Source: Anaerolineales bacterium UBA5069 | GTDB taxonomy: Bacteria > Chloroflexota > Anaerolineae > Caldilineales > Caldilineaceae | Assembly: GCA_002415895.1 (NCBI GenBank) | Contig: DIAV01000029.1 | Location: forward strand, 1 to 10,418 | Direction of reading: 5' to 3' | DNA length: 10,418 nt | Notes under the pieces: generated by a model | The model's database searches: none | The model's input: only the letters and a program-made list of their open reading frames with translations | Told to the model about the DNA's origin: nothing | Program-made: the position numbers and the translations under genes | Shown: in pieces, positions 7,000 through 10,418 of the stretch | Layout of the letters: each line of letters begins with the position of its first letter | How positions within the stretch are numbered: position 1 is the first letter of the stretch

Positions 7000-8635
7000 T
7001 GTGCGCCTCGTCATCGGGTGCAGTGAGAATGTAGTTGACGGCGGCGCGAACAACATCAGCGCCGGGGCTGTCGGCCACAAAGACGTTGCCAACTGCGCGT
7101 GGGAGGACAAAGCGCAGCATCTTGCCGGCGCGTTTTTTGTCGTGGCCCATGGCGGCCAGAATCGCGTCGGCGTCGTAGCCGAGCGCACGCGTGGGCAAGC
7201 CCAGCCGCGCGAGCATGCGCTCCAGCCGCGACAGGAGTTCGGGCGCGCACTCACCCATGGCCACGGCCATTTGTGTGGCGGCAACCATGCCAATGGCAAC
7301 GCCCTCGCCGTGGCGAATGGCGTAGTGGCTCACCTGCTCAAGTGCGTGGCCAAAGGTGTGGCCCAGATTGAGCACAGCGCGCCGCCCCTGCTCAAAGGGG
7401 TCTGCCTCCACCACGCGCACCTTGACGCGCACGGCGTCGGCCACCATGTGCGCCATGGTGGTGGGGCCGCTCTCTTCCAACTGCGCAAAGAGATCGGGCG
7501 CATCAATAATGCCATGCTTGACCACCTCCGCCATGCCGGAGCGGAACTCGGCGGCGGGCAGCGTTGCCAGCACGGCTGTGTCGATGAGCACGACTTCGGG
7601 CTGCTTGAAGGCGCCGACAAGATTCTTGCCCTGCGGCAAATCCACGCCGGTTTTGCCGCCCACCGAGGCGTCGACCATGGCCAGCAGCGAAGTGGGAATT
7701 TGGACAAAGGGGACGCCGCGCAGGTACGAGGCTGCGGCGAAACCGGCCATGTCGCCCACCACACCGCCGCCCAGAGCAATGATTGTGGCGCGCCTGTCGA
7801 GGTGCGCCGCCAGGAATTGGTCATACAGGTTGGCAACGGTGGCAAGCGTTTTGTGCTCTTCACCGCTGGGAACGAGGCAGAGGCAGGGCGTAAAACCGGC
7901 TGCACGCAGCGATGCCTCCAGGCGCGGGGCGTGCGCGTCTGCAATCTGCGCGTTGGAGACAAGCGCTACGGGGCCCGCGTGGAGACCGCGCGCAAGCAAC
8001 AAGCGCCCGGTGTGCTCCAGCAAGCCCTCGCCAATGCAAATGTCGTAGGCGCCCTGCGGGTGGGTTACGCCAATGCGCTGCATACCGGGCGCTTCGTGAT
8101 TGGCGGCAAGAGCATCGAGAATGGCGTCAACAACGGCTTCGGGGTCGCGCCCCGTGGTTTCCACCTGCAGCGGGATGGCGGCGTAGGCATGGCGGCGCTC
8201 ATGCAGCAGGTCGCGTATGCGGCGGCTGCGCTCAAGGCCTGCGCCACCTGCGCCGCCATTGAGCAGGGGCCGATCCTGCAGGCCGTCGAGCCGGCGCAGG
8301 ATTTCGTCCACACCTGCGGTGAGGCAGAGCAGCACGCCGGTAGCCGCCAGTGCGGCGCGGTTCTGCGGGTTGACAAGCGCGCCGCCCCCTGTGCTGATAA
8401 CCAGCCCCTCCTGCTCGGCCAGGCGCGCGCACAGTTGCGCCTCGGCCACGCGGAAGGTGGCTTCGCCCGCCTCGGCAAAAATCTCCGGGATCGGCTTGCC
8501 GAACTGCTCTGTGAGGACGGCGTCCATGTCAATGAAGGGGCGATCCAGGCGTGCGGCCAGCAGGCGGCCAATCGTGCTTTTGCCTGTGCCCATGAAGCCT
8601 GTGAGTACGATGTTGCGCGCGTCCGTCATGCTCAC
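6992..8635 (-). CDS. aroKB: Bifunctional shikimate kinase / 3-dehydroquinate synthase (AroK-AroB fusion)
   Basis: One 547-residue chain carries two shikimate-pathway enzymes. Residues 1-175 are shikimate kinase: Walker [10 protein letters not shown] (13-21), substrate-binding Asp36/Asp38 (FIDMD), Arg62 (FR..E), Gly83-85 (STGGGA) and lid Arg122 (DRPLL). Residues about 185-540 are DHQ synthase: NAD-binding GGGVVGD (289-295), Lys328 and Lys337-Asn338, and zinc ligands Glu370 (AEVVKHG), His426 (LGHTFGH) and His442 (RHGEG). Both halves look intact, so both activities are expected. The two reactions are not consecutive (steps five and two), so simple channelling between them is not the reason for fusion. 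Such fusions are known elsewhere, for example in Thermotoga. GTG at 8635 overlaps the aroC stop by 4 nt; an ATG two codons later (8629) is equally plausible. Confidence 0.96.
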   Translation of the reverse strand: MSMTDARNIVLTGFMGTGKSTIGRLLAARLDRPFIDMDAVLTEQFGKPIPEIFAEAGEATFRVAEAQLCARLAEQEGLVISTGGGALVNPQNRAALAATGVLLCLTAGVDEILRRLDGLQDRPLLNGGAGGAGLERSRRIRDLLHERRHAYAAIPLQVETTGRDPEAVVDAILDALAANHEAPGMQRIGVTHPQGAYDICIGEGLLEHTGRLLLARGLHAGPVALVSNAQIADAHAPRLEASLRAAGFTPCLCLVPSGEEHKTLATVANLYDQFLAAHLDRRATIIALGGGVVGDMAGFAAASYLRGVPFVQIPTSLLAMVDASVGGKTGVDLPQGKNLVGAFKQPEVVLIDTAVLATLPAAEFRSGMAEVVKHGIIDAPDLFAQLEESGPTTMAHMVADAVRVKVRVVEADPFEQGRRAVLNLGHTFGHALEQVSHYAIRHGEGVAIGMVAATQMAVAMGECAPELLSRLERMLARLGLPTRALGYDADAILAAMGHDKKRAGKMLRFVLPRAVGNVFVADSPGADVVRAAVNYILTAPDDEAHNG

Positions 8636-9915
8636 TCGGCTCCGGGGAATAGCTGGAAATCAGCGGTATGCAGATTTTGCGCCTGCTGCATGAGCAGCGC
8701 GTTCATCAACTCGATGGCAATGCGAGACTCGAGCGTGACCCCGGCGCGCACGCCCACACAGGGGTCATGGCGCCCCTTGTCCAGCGCAAAATCGATCTCC
8801 TCGAGATTCTTGCGCACGGATTGCTGCGGCAGCGTGATTGTGGAGGTGGGCTTGAAGGCCACGCGCAGCACCAGGGGCATGCCTGTGGTAATGCCGCCAA
8901 TGAGGCCGCCGTGGCTGTTGCGCTGGTAGCCGTCGCTGCGGATGGGGTCGTTGTTGGCACTGCCCGTGCGTCCGGCGGCTGCGAAACCTGCGCCAATCTC
9001 AACGCCTTGTACGGCATTCAGGCCGCCCAGCGCCCCCATGAGGCGCAGCTTGAGGCTCTGGTAGAGGGGATCGCCCAGCAGCGGTGGCACATTGACAGCC
9101 ACGACCTCCACAACCGCGCCCAGCGAATCGCCGGCAATGCGCGTGCGCTTGATCAACTCGGCAGCTTCGGCTGCGAACGCGCTGTCCAAGGCGGGGATTT
9201 CGGCCCCAGCCATGGCGACATCAAGCGCCGCGAGCGCGTCTGCGCCAGCCTGGGCGTTGCCGAACTGCGCTACCGCGTCGGCCAGCGTGCGCTGCGCCTT
9301 GAGCGGCCCCACCTGGATGATGGACGAGAGGATGCCCGTGGCGAAGCGACTGTTCAGAAAGAGGCGGGCAATCGAGCCGCCGACGACATCGGAGATGGTC
9401 GAGCGGTATGAAGAACGGCCGCCGCCGCGCACATCCACATAGCCCTGCGATTTGTAATGCTTGACGAGGTCAGTGTGGCCCGGGCGCACGGCCCCACGCT
9501 CGCCGGCAAACTGGCTGTAATCGCCCGATTTTTGGGACGTGGAAAGCACCAGCGCGCCGATTGGCTCGCCGGTTGTGTAGCCGCGGGCGTAGCTTTGTGT
9601 GCCGGCGGTGGCGTCACCGTGGGTGATCGCGATCTGCGGGCCGTCCAGCAGCGTATCGTGATCCTCGCTGTAGAGGCCCGAAAGCAGCAGTACTGTGTCG
9701 GCCTCGCGGCGCGGCGTGCCGTGCTTGTTGCTGCCGGGGCGACGGCGGTCAAGAAAGTGCTGAATCGCGGCGCGCTCAAGCAGCAGCCCGGGCGGGCAGC
9801 CAAAGACGATTGTGCTGACGCCCGGCCCGTGCGATTCGCCCGCACCGGCCACGGCAAAGAGGGGACCGCCAAGAATTTCCATGTACGCGTGACGAGTTTC
9901 TACAAAGGCGTGCAT
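8632..9915 (-). CDS. aroC: Chorismate synthase
   Basis: The last common enzyme of aromatic synthesis, turning EPSP into chorismate using reduced FMN. Catalytic histidines are present in GESHG (His29) and RPGHTD (His147), with GGGRSS (164-169), NNDP (321-324), FKPTSTI (354-360) and RHDPC (382-386) with Asp384. Some strict family positions differ: the usual GRSSARET reads GRSSYRST, and the usual residues after RHDPC are replaced in GVRAGVTLESR. The chain is long (427 residues against about 360-400), partly from an insert near 99-115. Homology begins near MEILGGPLF, so an ATG at 9882 (416 residues) may be the true start; neither ATG has a convincing ribosome binding site. It is the first gene of the leftward run and overlaps aroKB by 4 nt. 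Confidence 0.94.
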   Translation of the reverse strand: MHAFVETRHAYMEILGGPLFAVAGAGESHGPGVSTIVFGCPPGLLLERAAIQHFLDRRRPGSNKHGTPRREADTVLLLSGLYSEDHDTLLDGPQIAITHGDATAGTQSYARGYTTGEPIGALVLSTSQKSGDYSQFAGERGAVRPGHTDLVKHYKSQGYVDVRGGGRSSYRSTISDVVGGSIARLFLNSRFATGILSSIIQVGPLKAQRTLADAVAQFGNAQAGADALAALDVAMAGAEIPALDSAFAAEAAELIKRTRIAGDSLGAVVEVVAVNVPPLLGDPLYQSLKLRLMGALGGLNAVQGVEIGAGFAAAGRTGSANNDPIRSDGYQRNSHGGLIGGITTGMPLVLRVAFKPTSTITLPQQSVRKNLEEIDFALDKGRHDPCVGVRAGVTLESRIAIELMNALLMQQAQNLHTADFQLFPGAE

Positions 9916-9976
9916 GACGCCAAGTGAAGTCAGAGCAATACAAATGCACAGCGCTGCACCACCACGAGGTGCGCTT

Positions 9977-9988
9977 GCACACGTGTGC
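9977..9988. promoter_or_regulatory. Perfect 12-bp palindrome, candidate operator
   Basis: GCACACGTGTGC is a perfect 12-bp palindrome in the divergent region between aroC and the rightward gene. It lies about 20 nt left of the overlapping -10 candidates, where a dimeric regulator could touch the aroC leader and the upstream side of the rightward promoter. The palindrome is directly visible; regulator binding is inferred. Confidence 0.35.
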
Positions 9989-10002
9989 CGCTGGCCTGGT
10001 GC

Positions 10003-10032
10003 AGTGTATCATGCACGGAAAGCCATTTCCAA
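10003..10032 (-). promoter_or_regulatory. Candidate promoter for the aroC-led leftward gene run
   Basis: On the minus strand TTGGAA (10032-10027) could be a -35 box. It is followed after 18 nt by TACACT (10008-10003), preceded by TGA as in an extended -10 element. Matches are moderate (four of six in each box). Transcription would begin near 9996 and leave a leader of about 80 nt before the first aroC ATG. A promoter is needed here because the neighbouring gene is divergent. Confidence 0.35.
10007..10012 (+). promoter_or_regulatory. Candidate -10 box for the rightward hypothetical gene
   Basis: TATCAT matches the -10 consensus at five of six positions and would start transcription about 57 nt before the ATG at 10076. 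No convincing -35 box lies 16-18 nt upstream, so an activator may be needed or the call may be wrong. It overlaps the leftward -10 candidate and sits inside a GTGCA-N8-TGCAC dyad (9999-10016). Confidence 0.3.
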
Positions 10033-10075
10033 TCTGCATGGCGTCGCCCTGCACCCTGCTTGAGGACTCTACTTC

Positions 10076-10417
10076 ATGCCAGGTGTCGATCTTTACCGGC
10101 TCGAACTGCGCTTGCTCAAGCCGCCCGCGACCGCGGTTGCGGCGCTGGCGCTTGTCAATGAGGTGACCGCGACTGTGGTTGCTGCGCCGGACGCGCGCAG
10201 CGAGCCTTTGCGCGTGCTGCGGCAGGCGCTGGGTTTTGCGTGGAGCGTGGTGATTGTGAGCACGCCCATGGAGGGCAAGGCGCGTTGCGCTGTGTGGGCG
10301 CGCCCCGCAGACCCGGACATCCGCTGGATTGTGCGAGAGAACCTGAAGAAGGCGCGGCTGGAGAGGCTGGATCTGCGCGTGCCTGAAGGATGTTTGCCTA
10401 CAGTGATACCGGCATGA
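10076..10417 (+). CDS. Hypothetical protein, 113 residues
   Basis: I do not recognise the family. This is the only rightward gene; it is complete, ending with TGA one base before the window edge. GAGGA lies about 9 nt before the ATG. The protein seems soluble, with no signal peptide or clear membrane helix. Hydrophobic strands alternate with charged segments (VTATVVAAP, AWSVVIVSTPM), followed by a basic stretch ENLKKARLERLDLRVPE near residues 88-104. It is divergent from the aro run and shares its intergenic control region. Its codon use, rich in GC at third positions, resembles that of the neighbours, which supports real coding. Its function cannot be inferred from what is visible. Confidence 0.65.
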   Translation: MPGVDLYRLELRLLKPPATAVAALALVNEVTATVVAAPDARSEPLRVLRQALGFAWSVVIVSTPMEGKARCAVWARPADPDIRWIVRENLKKARLERLDLRVPEGCLPTVIPA

Positions 10418-10418
10418 A

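Noticed and set aside
7000..7299. An upstream extension of the aroQ frame to 258 residues
   Set aside because: The extra 100 residues lie inside aroKB and are Arg/Pro/Ser-rich with no similarity to type II dehydratases. The ATG at 6999 fits the family N-terminus and has its own ribosome binding site.
6938..8929. A 663-codon open frame on the plus strand, antisense to aroKB and parts of aroQ and aroC
   Set aside because: The opposite strand encodes enzymes with complete catalytic motifs. The antisense frame has no recognisable domain and is rich in Gly, Ala, His and Arg, as expected from GC-rich codon bias. Its length alone is not evidence.
9924..10166. An 80-codon plus-strand frame starting in the divergent region
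   Set aside because: It has no ribosome binding site, an odd Cys/His/Arg composition, and overlaps the better-supported gene at 10076 in another frame.

Overview
The window is GC-rich bacterial DNA. It is almost entirely one leftward (minus-strand) run of nine closely spaced genes from about 9915 down to 802. A separate leftward membrane-protein gene lies beyond it, and one rightward gene starts at 10076. The Chloroflexota-like style (GTG and TTG starts, a fused AroK-AroB enzyme, a sugar-type binding lipoprotein with a Pro/Thr/Ala linker) suggests a member of that phylum or a similar free-living GC-rich lineage. That is an inference from protein style only, with no phylogenetic test behind it.

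Right part (6523-9915): a compact shikimate cluster, aroC then a fused aroKB then aroQ, whose reading frames overlap by 4 and 8 nt. It supplies four of the seven steps to chorismate: DHQ synthase, DHQ dehydratase, shikimate kinase and chorismate synthase. DAHP synthase, shikimate dehydrogenase and EPSP synthase are not in the window. The next gene (5180-6523) encodes a substrate-binding lipoprotein. Its ATG overlaps the aroQ stop in a TAATG junction, so it is physically coupled to the aromatic genes although it has no evident role in the pathway.

Middle part (2526-5136): three poorly characterised genes. They encode a Cys-rich protein with two metal-binding-type clusters, an M23 (LytM-type) metallopeptidase-domain protein with a full set of catalytic residues but no visible export signal, and a very acidic 143-residue protein.

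Left part (802-2478): an ABC-2 type exporter, ATPase followed by permease, with a perfect inverted repeat just upstream of the ATPase gene. It is followed by a small hairpin, a fresh promoter and a five-helix membrane protein (145-633), with a further strong hairpin after that gene.

The 160-nt divergent region 9916-10075 separates aroC from the rightward gene. It holds face-to-face promoter candidates, a perfect 12-bp palindrome and an unusual density of the pentamer TGCAC. No stretch over 300 nt lacks a gene. I saw no rRNA, tRNA, CRISPR array, insertion sequence or phage gene. Most of the window is ordinary chromosomal content. The least explained parts are the Cys-rich/M23 pair, the coupling of a binding lipoprotein to aroQ, and the divergent regulatory region.
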